DNA of 34,136 bases from Candidatus Ornithomonoglobus merdipullorum. GTDB lineage: Bacteria > Bacillota > Clostridia > UBA1381. Below are positions 24,696-31,656 of the stretch, in pieces (position 1 is the stretch's first letter; each line of letters begins with the position of its first letter). Both the position numbers and the translations under genes were made by a program. The DNA is taken from assembly GCA_018714695.1 (NCBI GenBank), contig DVNB01000096.1, forward strand, positions 1-34,136, given 5' to 3'. The notes below the pieces were generated by a model. The model had not been told where the DNA came from and made no database searches. It saw nothing but the letters and a program-made list of their open reading frames with translations.

Positions 24696-24741
24696 ACAAA
24701 GCAGCAATAAAATGTTGTGGCATTTTATTGCTGCTTTGTTT
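24696..24741. terminator. 19-bp perfect hairpin terminator after murG
   Basis: Bases 24696-24714 and 24721-24739 are fully complementary around a 6-base loop (TTGTGG). The arm starts ACAAAGCAGC. Flanking A- and T-rich sequence lets it work for murG (+) and cbiN (-), whose stop codon is at 24742. Confidence 0.92.
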
Positions 24742-25047
24742 CTATTTCTCGTGCTTTTTTCGTTCCACGAATCTGCCCATGAAAAAGGCTATTATCCCTA
24801 CGCCTATGCCGGTCTGTACACAGAAGAACAGGCTTTCTACCTCTCCGGGCAGTTCGCCGCCGATCATCGTTTCAAGCACCGGTGTGAACCATGGCTCGCT
24901 TTCCTCTCCGGTTATTTCCGTTATCATTTCGCTTCCCGCATCGTCTGAGCCGCCGAATTCGGCGCCCTTTTGTGTGAATAGCGGTACAAGTGCGATAAGT
25001 ACAGCCAGTATTACGAGAATTATTGCCGTCCTTGCCTTTTTTGTCAT
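24742..25047 (-). CDS. cbiN: Cobalt transport protein CbiN
   Basis: A 101-residue auxiliary component of the cobalt ECF transporter CbiMNQO. It has the CbiN layout: a membrane helix at ~8-24 (AIILVILAVLIALVPLF), an acidic extracytoplasmic loop (GSDDAGSEMITEITGEESEPWF, then a Leu-Pro-Gly-Glu stretch) and a second helix at ~75-95 (VQTGIGVGIIAFFMGRF) with a basic tail. CbiN is known to stimulate cobalt loading of CbiM. Its ATG follows the cbiM TAA directly. Confidence 0.92.
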   Translation of the reverse strand: MTKKARTAIILVILAVLIALVPLFTQKGAEFGGSDDAGSEMITEITGEESEPWFTPVLETMIGGELPGEVESLFFCVQTGIGVGIIAFFMGRFVERKKHEK

Positions 25048-25797
25048 TTATTTCGCCTCCTTAAAATATCCGATCGATGCGATCTCACGTTTAGCATATG
25101 TTTCGAGCGCCATTATGATGAGTACAGTGAGTATCCCTTCAAGCACGGCGAGCGGCAGCTGCGTCGGTGCGAATACTCCGAGAAATTTCAGAGCCGACGC
25201 CGCAATACCTCCGTATTCGGACGGGTATGCCAATGCAAGCTGGAAACTCGTTACGCAGTATGTAAAGAGATCACCCATGAATGATGCGATAAATATGCTC
25301 ACAAGTCTGTTTACTTTTAATTTGGGCAGCAGTTTGTACAGACCGTAGGTCACGAGCGGCCCTGCTATTGCCATTGAGAAAGTGTTTGCGCCGAGCGTCG
25401 TAAGACCGCCGTGCGCCAGAAGGATCGCTTGGAATATAAGCACTATGATCCCGAGTATACTTACCGCACAAGGACCAAATAGGATGGCGCCGAGACCGGT
25501 GCCGGTCATGTGTGAACAGCTGCCTGTGACTGACGGGATCTTCAGCGACGAGAGCACAAAGACGAATGCTCCGGCCATTGCAAGCACGGTTACGGATCTT
25601 CTGTTTTCCGAGACTGTTTTCTTTACGGAAAAGAATCCGGCTAAGAGAAAGGGAAGACATACAGCGCCCCATGCTATGCAGTACGGTGCGGGCAGATAGC
25701 CCTCCATTATGTGCATCGCTCCGGCGTTTATACCGGATGCAGCCGTAGCGGCAAAGACAACCGAAAGCGATACTGCGGTTTTCTGTTTATGAGTCAT
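25048..25797 (-). CDS. cbiM: Cobalt ECF transporter substrate-binding membrane protein CbiM
   Basis: The 249-residue S component. The first ~27 residues form a signal peptide whose removal after INAGA would leave Met-His (MHIMEGYLP); in CbiM/NikM proteins this new N-terminus with His2 is known to build the metal site. Six or seven hydrophobic segments follow; SCSHMTGTGLGAILFGP holds the conserved His segment. AGGAGG precedes the start. Cobalt rather than nickel is inferred from the operon's cobalamin riboswitch and CbiN. Confidence 0.94.
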   Translation of the reverse strand: MTHKQKTAVSLSVVFAATAASGINAGAMHIMEGYLPAPYCIAWGAVCLPFLLAGFFSVKKTVSENRRSVTVLAMAGAFVFVLSSLKIPSVTGSCSHMTGTGLGAILFGPCAVSILGIIVLIFQAILLAHGGLTTLGANTFSMAIAGPLVTYGLYKLLPKLKVNRLVSIFIASFMGDLFTYCVTSFQLALAYPSEYGGIAASALKFLGVFAPTQLPLAVLEGILTVLIIMALETYAKREIASIGYFKEAK

Positions 25798-25894
25798 AAG
25801 AACTCCTCCTTTGTTGTTTGATATTTGATCTATGTGCGAAGCGAAACATAGGTTTCGTGATCACCTGTATTGGATATGTATGATCGAGAGAGGC
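25798..25894 (-). other. cbiO-cbiM spacer with hairpins
   Basis: On the minus strand CGAAAC-CTAT-GTTTCG forms a perfect 6-bp hairpin, and CTATGT can alternatively pair with a downstream ACATAG. No T-run follows. It is the only sizeable gap in the cbi operon and could set the ratio of cbiO to cbiM mRNA; this is inference. Confidence 0.35.
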
Positions 25895-26728
25895 TCAATC
25901 ATACACACTTTTGATAATAGCTTTCAGCTCGTACACCGAGCGCGGGCGGATGTTCTCCGGTACGAGAGCTTTTTCAAGCAGCGCGTCGTATATCTCCTGT
26001 ATGGCGGGACGGCGCAGTTTTGCTGCTCTTATGATAGTATCATTTCTGAATATGCTGTCCGGTGCACTATCGGCAATGATCTTGCCGTCGTTTAAAACAA
26101 CTGCTCTGTCAGCCCATCTGTATACAAGGTCTGCGTCATGAGTTGAAAGGATGATCGTTTTTCCGTCCCCGTGAAGTCTGTCGAGTACGTCTTCAAGTAT
26201 TTGAGCATTCACGGGATCAAGGCCGACGGTCGGTTCGTCGAATATGATTATATCGGGATCCATGGCGATTATATCGGCGATGCTCACACACTTCTTTTCG
26301 CCTCCGCTGAGGTAGTGCGGCGGACGGTCTTTAAGATGCGTGATATTCATATATTCCATTGCCTTCATCGTACGTTCTCTTACTTCTTCCTTCGGAAGCC
26401 TGAGGTTCATCGGACCGAAGGATACTTCGGCATAGACCGTCGAGGCGATCATCTGGCTGTCGGCATCCTGAAAGACGATACCCACATTTCTGCGAAGCTC
26501 GGTAATGTCTTTTTTGCCAATACGTTTGCCGTTTAGGAATATCTCACCGGTATCCGGAGCAAGAACTCCGTTGAGGTTCAGAAACAGGGTGGACTTCCCT
26601 GCGCCGTTTGAACCTATCACCGCAAGACGTTCTCCGCGGTGTACATCAAGGTCTACATTTTTCAGGACCGGCCCGGCATCCCCGTAACCGAAGCAAATTT
26701 TTTTTACGCTGAGTATGGTGTCGGTCAT
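25895..26728 (-). CDS. cbiO: Cobalt ECF transporter ATPase CbiO
   Basis: The 277-residue ATPase powering the cobalt ECF transporter. Walker A is GSNGAGKST (residues ~38-46), the Q-loop VGIVFQDADSQ, the ABC signature LSGGEKK, Walker B IIIFDEPTVGLDP, and the switch His in STHDADL. FQDADSQ and the C-terminal extension are typical of EcfA/CbiO. Its ATG overlaps the cbiQ stop as ATGA, so the T component and ATPase are translationally coupled. Confidence 0.95.
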   Translation of the reverse strand: MTDTILSVKKICFGYGDAGPVLKNVDLDVHRGERLAVIGSNGAGKSTLFLNLNGVLAPDTGEIFLNGKRIGKKDITELRRNVGIVFQDADSQMIASTVYAEVSFGPMNLRLPKEEVRERTMKAMEYMNITHLKDRPPHYLSGGEKKCVSIADIIAMDPDIIIFDEPTVGLDPVNAQILEDVLDRLHGDGKTIILSTHDADLVYRWADRAVVLNDGKIIADSAPDSIFRNDTIIRAAKLRRPAIQEIYDALLEKALVPENIRPRSVYELKAIIKSVYD

Positions 26729-27525
26729 AAATACCTCCTTTCGATATACATCACGGTGCCGACGAGTACGAAATAAGCCGCCGCAAAGACGATATGTTTC
26801 GCTTCAAGCCTCCGTTCATCCTCAAGAAACAGAAGTTCGCCGGTATAGCAGCGCGATTCCAGAGCGTCGTAATATGTTCCCGCCCTTTTGAGAGAGATAA
26901 CAAAAAGGCTTGAAGCCGTTGCCGCGAATGTGCGCAGCGATGTCCAAAAGTCGGAGTAGCCGAGGCGGGAGCCTGCTGACGTATAAAGTTCGTGGTGGAC
27001 CTGTGCCAGGATGAATATGAATCGATATATCATCACCATGAGTTCCGTTATGAGCTTCGGTACGTGCAGCCGCCGCATGGCTTCGGCTATATCGCCGGGA
27101 GGTGTGGAAAACGTTATAATGTACAGTGAGCTTACCGCCCCCAGAGCCTTAATAGCTGTTTTGAAGGCTGTCATAAGGCCGCTGTTCGTCGTGTATATGT
27201 AAAAGAATCTGAGGTCGAGACAGTATTGTCCGATCCGCTCGCGTGAAAAGCCGAGGGCAACGGCGGCGCTGCCGCAGAGCAGAAATGCCGCAGGGATCGA
27301 CATAAGCCGGAGATATTCACCGGGACGTGTTCCGCCTATGGCTATGCTTATCGCTGCCGCGGATAAGGTCACAAAAAGCGGTGTGAATATGTTCCCCGAA
27401 AGCAAACATGCCGCGAGCGAAAGCAGCGCGAAGATGATCTTAAATCCGGGGGACAGAGCTTTCAGTCTTGAGTTGTGTGCGATGGCGTCTATAGAATATA
27501 TACTGTGATGTTTCATTTTCTCCAT
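26725..27525 (-). CDS. cbiQ: Cobalt ECF transporter T component CbiQ
   Basis: The 266-residue coupling membrane protein linking CbiO to CbiM. It starts MEKMKHHSIYSIDAIAHNSRLKAL, has about five or six membrane segments, and carries an EcfT-type coupling motif (SAGSRLGY, then the CbiQ-typical ESRCYTGELLFL). The start is not certain: ATG 27525 directly follows the terminator T-run and has no ribosome site, while ATG 27516 has GGAG only three bases away. The frame continues upstream to 27636 but that stretch is riboswitch leader. It is first in the operon cbiQ-cbiO-cbiM-cbiN. Confidence 0.9.
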   Translation of the reverse strand: MEKMKHHSIYSIDAIAHNSRLKALSPGFKIIFALLSLAACLLSGNIFTPLFVTLSAAAISIAIGGTRPGEYLRLMSIPAAFLLCGSAAVALGFSRERIGQYCLDLRFFYIYTTNSGLMTAFKTAIKALGAVSSLYIITFSTPPGDIAEAMRRLHVPKLITELMVMIYRFIFILAQVHHELYTSAGSRLGYSDFWTSLRTFAATASSLFVISLKRAGTYYDALESRCYTGELLFLEDERRLEAKHIVFAAAYFVLVGTVMYIERRYL

Positions 27526-27559
27526 AAAAAAATACCGTATCCGGAAACTCCCGAATCGG
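27526..27559 (-). terminator. Riboswitch-controlled terminator at the cbiQ start
   Basis: On the minus strand CCG+ATTCGG pairs with CCGGAT+CGG (nine pairs, one bulged base) around a 6-base loop, followed by TATTTTTTT that runs into the cbiQ ATG. It is the probable off state of the cobalamin riboswitch. Just upstream, 27572-27601 can fold as a long A/U-rich hairpin (A7 with T7-8, extended by AGTCTC with GGGGCT), a possible competing structure. Confidence 0.72.
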
Positions 27560-27644
27560 CATAGCAAAACAAGCCCCAAAAAAACGGTTTTTTTTGAGAC
27601 TCGGAATGCAATGGTCATCGTTCGTAACCTGTGCATTGTCTTGC

Positions 27645-27810
27645 AAAAAGGCAGGTCTCCCGGCTCAAGTTCATCGGCGTCGGCTCGTCTTCCCGGTTTC
27701 CCAGTGACATATGTAAGCCTGCCTCACCATCACGGTGGCGGGACCGCAAGGGATTTTCACCCTTTTCCCTATTATCCTGTACCCGGCATTGCTGCCGTAC
27801 AGGCACCTTT
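27645..27810 (-). ncRNA. Cobalamin riboswitch
   Basis: Read on the minus strand, the element starts with GGTGCC, contains the conserved GGGAAAAGGGTGAAAATCCC and GCGGTCCCGCCACCGTGA segments (the B12-box region, normally GCCACTG), and closes with GGGAGACCTGCC. These are the landmarks of the cobalamin class, and the cobalt transport operon downstream fits. Ends are approximate (plus or minus 10 bases). Binding of adenosylcobalamin or a related corrinoid is expected to favour the terminator before cbiQ. Confidence 0.93.
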
Positions 27811-27841
27811 TCACACTTGATTTTAAATGTTCATTATCTGT

Positions 27842-27870
27842 ATTATACACTCATATTATTGTTATGTCAA
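27842..27870 (-). promoter_or_regulatory. Consensus promoter of the cbi operon
   Basis: Minus strand TTGACA (27865-27870) and TATAAT (27842-27847) are separated by 17 bases, a perfect match to the housekeeping consensus. The transcript would start about 25-30 bases before the riboswitch. Confidence 0.88.
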
Positions 27871-27877
27871 TAGTTTT

Positions 27878-28153
27878 TTACCGGTCTGTTTGTAAGCTTT
27901 CAGCCAGAGCTATATAGCTGCCGTCGTCCGAAAGGTATCCCTGTCCGTCAATGTTGTACAGCATCAGTGTTTCGGATGCATAGCCGGAGTACGCGTCCAG
28001 ACTGATATTTTGGGAAAGACCGATCCTGTCTCTGCTCTCGTACATAGCGCGTATAGTATCCTCGGGATACAGCTCGCTGAGTGACGAACCGTTCCAGCAA
28101 ACGAGATTTTCATTCTGTTCCGCGGTGGTGTCCGGTTCTCCAAGTGTGCTTGT
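27878..28153 (-). pseudogene. Orphan C-terminal coding relic after mnmA
   Basis: Directly after the mnmA TAA, and in the same frame, the minus strand stays open for about 91 codons to TAA 27878-27880. The translation (NLVCWNGSSLSELYPEDTIRAMY ..., then SGYASETLMLYNIDGQGYLSD, ending ALAESLQTDR) has the composition and codon use of real protein, but no start codon or ribosome site near its beginning. The first ATG would give only about 53 residues. It looks like the tail of a lost gene whose front was removed when mnmA came to lie here. I do not recognise the family. Confidence 0.55.
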
Positions 28154-29230
28154 TTAGTCGAGCGCGTGCTTTACTTTGCCGCCTCCGATCACCGTGTCGC
28201 CGTCGTATAGCACTACGCTCTGCCCGGGCGTTATAGCGCGCTGCGGCTCGTCAAATTCCACGATGAGTCTGTCATCATCCGTCTGTACAGCCCAGGCGGG
28301 CGCGGTCTTGTGGCTGTATCGTATCTTTGCCTCAACGCGTACGGGTGTATCCAGCTTGTCTGCGGCTATGAGATTTATCTCGTCGGCCTCGAGCCTGCGC
28401 TTGTAAAGCTCCTCGTTTTCGCCGAGCGTTACGGTGTTTTCGGCGGTGTTTACCGAAAGCACATAAGCAGGCTTGCCGAGCGCTATGCCAAGGCCCTTCC
28501 TTTGACCTATTGTGAACATATAAGCACCGTCATGGTCGCCCAGAACATTTCCGCTGCGGTCGATAAATTTGCCGGGATCAGGCGGAAGAGACTTATAGCG
28601 TTTTATAAATTCCGCAAAATCGCCGTCAGGGATAAAGCAAATGTCCTGACTGTCTTTTTTTCGTGCATTTATAAATCCGCGTTCCTCCGCTATCTCGCGT
28701 ACCTCTGCTTTGGTGAGACTGCCGAGCGGGAACAGCACCTTAGAGAGCTGCTCCTGTGAGAGTGAATAGAGAAAATAGCTCTGATCCTTTGAAAGGTCCG
28801 ATGCTTTTTTCAGCAGATACCGTCCCGAGGGCTCCTTTTCTATCCTTGCGTAATGCCCTGTAGCGAAGACGTCGCAGTTCATACCTCTGACACATTCGAG
28901 CATCTTTTCGAATTTTATATATTTATTACATTCGACGCAGGGGTTGGGTGTGAGCCCGTTAAGATAAGCGCCGCAGAATCGGTCTATAACATTTTCGCGG
29001 AATTCCTTTACGAAATCTATAGTGCGGTGCTCTATGCCCAGCCGTTCGCATACGGCTCTTGCGTCGTCAGCCTCTTTGGAGGTGCCGCAGAGCGCACCGG
29101 CAGCGTTTTCCGTTCCGATCAGCCTGAGCGTCACGCCTGTGACAGAGTGTCCCTGCTGCTGTAAAAGATAAGCGGTGACAGAGCTGTCAACGCCGCCGCT
29201 CATCGCGGCTATTGCCTTTAAATTTGCCAT
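28154..29230 (-). CDS. mnmA: tRNA-specific 2-thiouridylase
   Basis: MnmA makes the 2-thio group of U34 in tRNA-Lys, -Glu and -Gln using ATP and a persulfide donor. The 358-residue protein has the PP-loop AAMSGGVDSSVTAYLL (residues ~8-22), NPCVECNKYIKF with the first catalytic Cys (~100), GHYARI, SKDQSYFLYSL, DSQDICFIPDGD with the second catalytic Cys (~195), and the C-terminal beta-barrel with TIGQRKGLGIALGKPAYV and VLYDGDTVIGGG. GGGAGC lies about 10 bases before ATG 29230. The end is normal for the family, so the in-frame relic behind it is not part of MnmA. Confidence 0.96.
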   Translation of the reverse strand: MANLKAIAAMSGGVDSSVTAYLLQQQGHSVTGVTLRLIGTENAAGALCGTSKEADDARAVCERLGIEHRTIDFVKEFRENVIDRFCGAYLNGLTPNPCVECNKYIKFEKMLECVRGMNCDVFATGHYARIEKEPSGRYLLKKASDLSKDQSYFLYSLSQEQLSKVLFPLGSLTKAEVREIAEERGFINARKKDSQDICFIPDGDFAEFIKRYKSLPPDPGKFIDRSGNVLGDHDGAYMFTIGQRKGLGIALGKPAYVLSVNTAENTVTLGENEELYKRRLEADEINLIAADKLDTPVRVEAKIRYSHKTAPAWAVQTDDDRLIVEFDEPQRAITPGQSVVLYDGDTVIGGGKVKHALD

Positions 29231-29259
29231 AATAATTGCTCCCTGTGTGGTTTTTATTG

Positions 29260-29288
29260 ATTATACCATATAATGAGTATAAAATCAA
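29260..29288 (-). promoter_or_regulatory. Promoter of mnmA
   Basis: Minus strand TTGATT (29283-29288) and TATAAT (29260-29265) are spaced by 17 bases, about 30 bases upstream of the mnmA start. Confidence 0.78.
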
Positions 29289-29350
29289 GAGTGCATAACA
29301 AGGAGTTAAAAACGTCTCTCAAAAGACCGTACGTGAGGTCAATGAAACTA

Positions 29351-29379
29351 TTGCATTCGATATTCTTTTATGATATAAT
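29351..29379 (+). promoter_or_regulatory. Promoter of the precorrin-2 dehydrogenase-like gene
   Basis: TTGCAT (29351-29356) and TATAAT (29374-29379) are spaced by 17 bases. The gene begins about 57 bases after the expected start site. Nothing else is recognised in 29289-29350. Confidence 0.75.
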
Positions 29380-29442
29380 CATTTTAACAAAGCGGTAGAT
29401 GCAGTGATTGAACGAGTACGCAACGGATCGGAGGTGTATGTC

Positions 29443-30051
29443 ATGGCGGAAAAGCGTTGCCCGGCGCTGCTTAGGCTTTCGGGACGGCTTTGTGTTATTG
29501 TCGGCGGAGGCAGAGGCGCGGCTGTTAAGGCGCGCTCACTTTCTTGTGCCGGAGCAAGACTGCGCATTATTGCCGAGAGTGTGTCGGATGAGATTAAAGA
29601 GCTGGACGCGGAGATAATACAGCGTCGCTGTGAGCCGGGTGATACCGAGGGCGCGTTTATAGTTTTTGCGCTCACCGGCAATGCGGAAACCGATGAGATG
29701 ATAAAAAATGAGGCGCGGCGCGGCGGCGCGCTCGTGGGCGGCGAGGATATTTTGCTTCCGGCATGCGCGGAAGGGGAGAATATAACGGCATTTGTGAGCA
29801 CAGGTTATCCAAAGCTGAGCGCGGAGCTGATGCGTGATATTTTGAAATATGACTCCGTATGCGGACTGCTGAAGCGATTTCGTGAAAGAGTGAACCGCTC
29901 TCCGGCAGAGCAGGATGCGCGCGATAAGCTGCTTGCCGCGGCGGTGACCGATGAGGCGTTGGAGACGGCGGTGCGAAGCATTGAGGAATACAAAGAATAT
30001 CTCGGGCGATTGGAGCAGGAGCTTTCGGACAATATAAAAGAGAACGGATAA
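29443..30051 (+). CDS. Divergent precorrin-2 dehydrogenase / siroheme synthase N-domain protein
   Basis: A 202-residue protein matching the NAD-dependent half of CysG/Met8p, which oxidises precorrin-2 to sirohydrochlorin on the way to siroheme or cobalamin. CPALLRLSGRLCVIVGGGRGAAVKARSL is the Rossmann start, with the GGGxxAAxKA layout; FIVFALTGNAETDEMI and FVSTGYPKLSAELMRDIL follow where the family has its DP and STxGxSP regions. These later motifs are weakened: the usual N-x-x-D-D-P becomes GGEDILLPA, so catalytic competence is uncertain. The C-terminal ~50 residues are helical. GGAGGTG sits 6 bases before ATG 29443. It stands alone on its own promoter, not linked to cob or sir genes here. 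Confidence 0.75.
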   Translation: MAEKRCPALLRLSGRLCVIVGGGRGAAVKARSLSCAGARLRIIAESVSDEIKELDAEIIQRRCEPGDTEGAFIVFALTGNAETDEMIKNEARRGGALVGGEDILLPACAEGENITAFVSTGYPKLSAELMRDILKYDSVCGLLKRFRERVNRSPAEQDARDKLLAAAVTDEALETAVRSIEEYKEYLGRLEQELSDNIKENG

Positions 30052-30095
30052 AGCAGTGGGGATATACAATATCCGTCGTGCGGTATCCGTTCTCT
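30039..30095 (-). terminator. Inverted-repeat terminator shared by tRNA-Leu and the preceding gene
   Basis: AGAGAACGGATA (30039-30050) and TATCCGTTCTCT (30084-30095) are a perfect 12-bp pair enclosing a small GGATAT-ACA-ATATCC hairpin. Read on the minus strand it is followed by TTTATATT, so it probably ends the tRNA transcript. It overlaps the stop codon of the plus-strand gene. Confidence 0.65.
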
Positions 30096-30144
30096 CGTAT
30101 CTTAAATTTAGGCGAAAAACCATCTTCGTCTAATACTTTGTTGG

Positions 30145-30230
30145 TGCCGATGACCGGGATCGAACCGGTACGGGAATCTCTTCCCACGGGATTTTAAGTC
30201 CCGGGCGTCTGCCAGTTCCGCCACATCGGC
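30145..30230 (-). tRNA. tRNA-Leu (anticodon UAA)
   Basis: The minus strand folds as a class II tRNA: acceptor GCCGATG/CATCGGC, D-arm, anticodon stem CGGGA/TCCCG with loop CTTAAAA (anticodon TAA at 30194-30196), a long variable arm typical of Leu (GTGGGAAGAGATTCCC region), and T-loop GGTTCGATCC. A CCA end is encoded at 30142-30144. It decodes UUA. Confidence 0.97.
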
Positions 30231-30249
30231 ATTATCTGAAACACTGTAT

Positions 30250-30278
30250 ATTATACATTATTTTCGGAGTTTTGTCAA
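30250..30278 (-). promoter_or_regulatory. Consensus promoter of tRNA-Leu
   Basis: Minus strand TTGACA (30273-30278) and TATAAT (30250-30255) with 17-base spacing, a perfect consensus, about 20 bases before the tRNA 5' end. Confidence 0.88.
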
Positions 30279-30317
30279 TATATTTTTGAAAAAAAGAGGT
30301 ACGGGAGGATCGATTCG

Positions 30318-31571
30318 ATGATAAGAAAATGGATATTTTCGGCTGCTGCCGGGCTGTTTACGCTCGCTGCGGCTGCGGGCGCGTCGGCATACGGCATTGG
30401 TGAGAGCATAGGCAGGGTGTATTATTCGGGGATAGACACATATATAAACAACTATCCGATACGCGCTTACAGCACCGATGGAAGACAGCTGATCTGCGCC
30501 GAGGATCTGCGCGGTTACGGCTTTACGGTGGATTGGTCTGCCGAGGATAAGGCGCTTTACATATCTCCGGACTATTCAGTGACGGAGCTTACACGGGATG
30601 ATTCGGTAAAACGAAGCATATATCTTGCCAATAAACGCGCTTATGACATTGTCTATTCGGATATATCGGTATATATTAACGGGGAGCCTGTTGAATCGTA
30701 TTCGATAGACGGGCGCATGATGATAAAGCTGCGTGAGCTTGAAAAAATAGGGACGGTGGAATATTCGGCGGAGCTGAACCGTTCGGCGGCATATATAGAC
30801 GGGCTTCCGATGACGGAATACGCGCCGCTTGAGGAGGACCGCCAATCGAAGCTTACGATAGTGCTCGACCCGGGGCACGGAAAGAGCTCGTGGGATATGA
30901 GCGACGAGGAAAAGACTGCTGCCGGTTATGATAATTATGACGGCGGCTGGGGAGAATGGCGTCATTGGATTGCCGGCAGCGCATCGGAGGATTGCCATGG
31001 CTGTGACGGTGAAGGCACATGCTGGTATCCTATCGGAAACGGCGACAGAGATACGGAGCCCGGGATAAATCTGAAAAACGCGCTTGCGGCAAAGGCGGAG
31101 CTTGAGGGAATGGGATATAATGTGCGGCTTACAAGGACGACGAACGACGAAAATCCGTCGTTTAAACAACGTGTGTCATATTGTTACCCGAACAACGATT
31201 TTAACGCGGAGCCGGATGCGTCGTGTTATGTTTGCATACATTCGAATGCCGGGGGCGGAAGAGGCTCGGCATACATTGCAGCGGACGGGAGCTACACACA
31301 GAAATGGATAAGGACTTCGTTTGAAGATGACAGCAATTTCTTGGGTGAGTGCATAAATAACAGGATAATCTCGGAGACATCGCTTTCGGAATATGCGGGA
31401 GGAGTCATAAACGGACAGGGATATATGATACTGTTTAATAAGTGTCCGGTACCGGCGGGATATATGGAGATAGGATTCTTCGATTCGTCGGATCTCGGGA
31501 TATTGGATTCGGAGAGCGGCGCCATAGGCAGAGCTATCGCCGGGGGCATAAACGATTATATGTGGAACTAG
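30318..31571 (+). CDS. Secreted N-acetylmuramoyl-L-alanine amidase (Amidase_3) with stalk domain
   Basis: A 417-residue exported wall hydrolase that cuts the MurNAc-L-Ala amide bond. Signal peptide ~1-24; a copper-amine-oxidase-like repeat region ~33-165 (INNYPIRAYSTDGRQLICAEDLRGYGF; INGEPVESYSIDGRMMIKLREL); Amidase_3 domain ~178-417. Zinc ligands are His187 (IVLDPGHG), Glu247 (DTEPGINLKNAL) and His308 (CIHSNAG), with catalytic Glu384 (YMEIGFFD). Between the first His and Glu is a ~50-residue insertion with three Cys close together (DCHGCDGEGTCWYPIG, 225-240) and several Trp, absent from minimal family members. GGGAGG precedes ATG 30318 by about 9 bases. No clear plus-strand promoter is seen. 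Confidence 0.9.
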   Translation: MIRKWIFSAAAGLFTLAAAAGASAYGIGESIGRVYYSGIDTYINNYPIRAYSTDGRQLICAEDLRGYGFTVDWSAEDKALYISPDYSVTELTRDDSVKRSIYLANKRAYDIVYSDISVYINGEPVESYSIDGRMMIKLRELEKIGTVEYSAELNRSAAYIDGLPMTEYAPLEEDRQSKLTIVLDPGHGKSSWDMSDEEKTAAGYDNYDGGWGEWRHWIAGSASEDCHGCDGEGTCWYPIGNGDRDTEPGINLKNALAAKAELEGMGYNVRLTRTTNDENPSFKQRVSYCYPNNDFNAEPDASCYVCIHSNAGGGRGSAYIAADGSYTQKWIRTSFEDDSNFLGECINNRIISETSLSEYAGGVINGQGYMILFNKCPVPAGYMEIGFFDSSDLGILDSESGAIGRAIAGGINDYMWN

Positions 31572-31619
31572 GGTGAATCCCGAACTTTCGCTGGGAGTTT
31601 CGGGCGGCCCCAAAAAGAG

Positions 31620-31656
31620 AAACGGACGCGGCTGCTTGCATCAGCTGCGTCCGTTT
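31620..31656. terminator. Bidirectional terminator between amidase and HAD genes
   Basis: Bases 31620-31634 (AAACGGACGCGGCTG) pair with 31642-31656 over 15 positions (one G-U) around a 7-base loop. TTTATATTTT follows on plus; on minus TTTCTCTTTTT follows. A weaker CCCGAA/TTCGGG hairpin precedes it at about 31579-31604. Confidence 0.85.

Noticed and set aside
24640-25800. Long plus-strand frames opposite cbiN and cbiM
   Set aside because: They are antisense shadows of clearly identified genes and have no family resemblance or ribosome sites.
30039-30095. Inverted repeat as a mobile element end or attachment site beside the tRNA
   Set aside because: There is no integrase or second copy, and the hairpin with TTTATATT on the minus strand fits a tRNA terminator.
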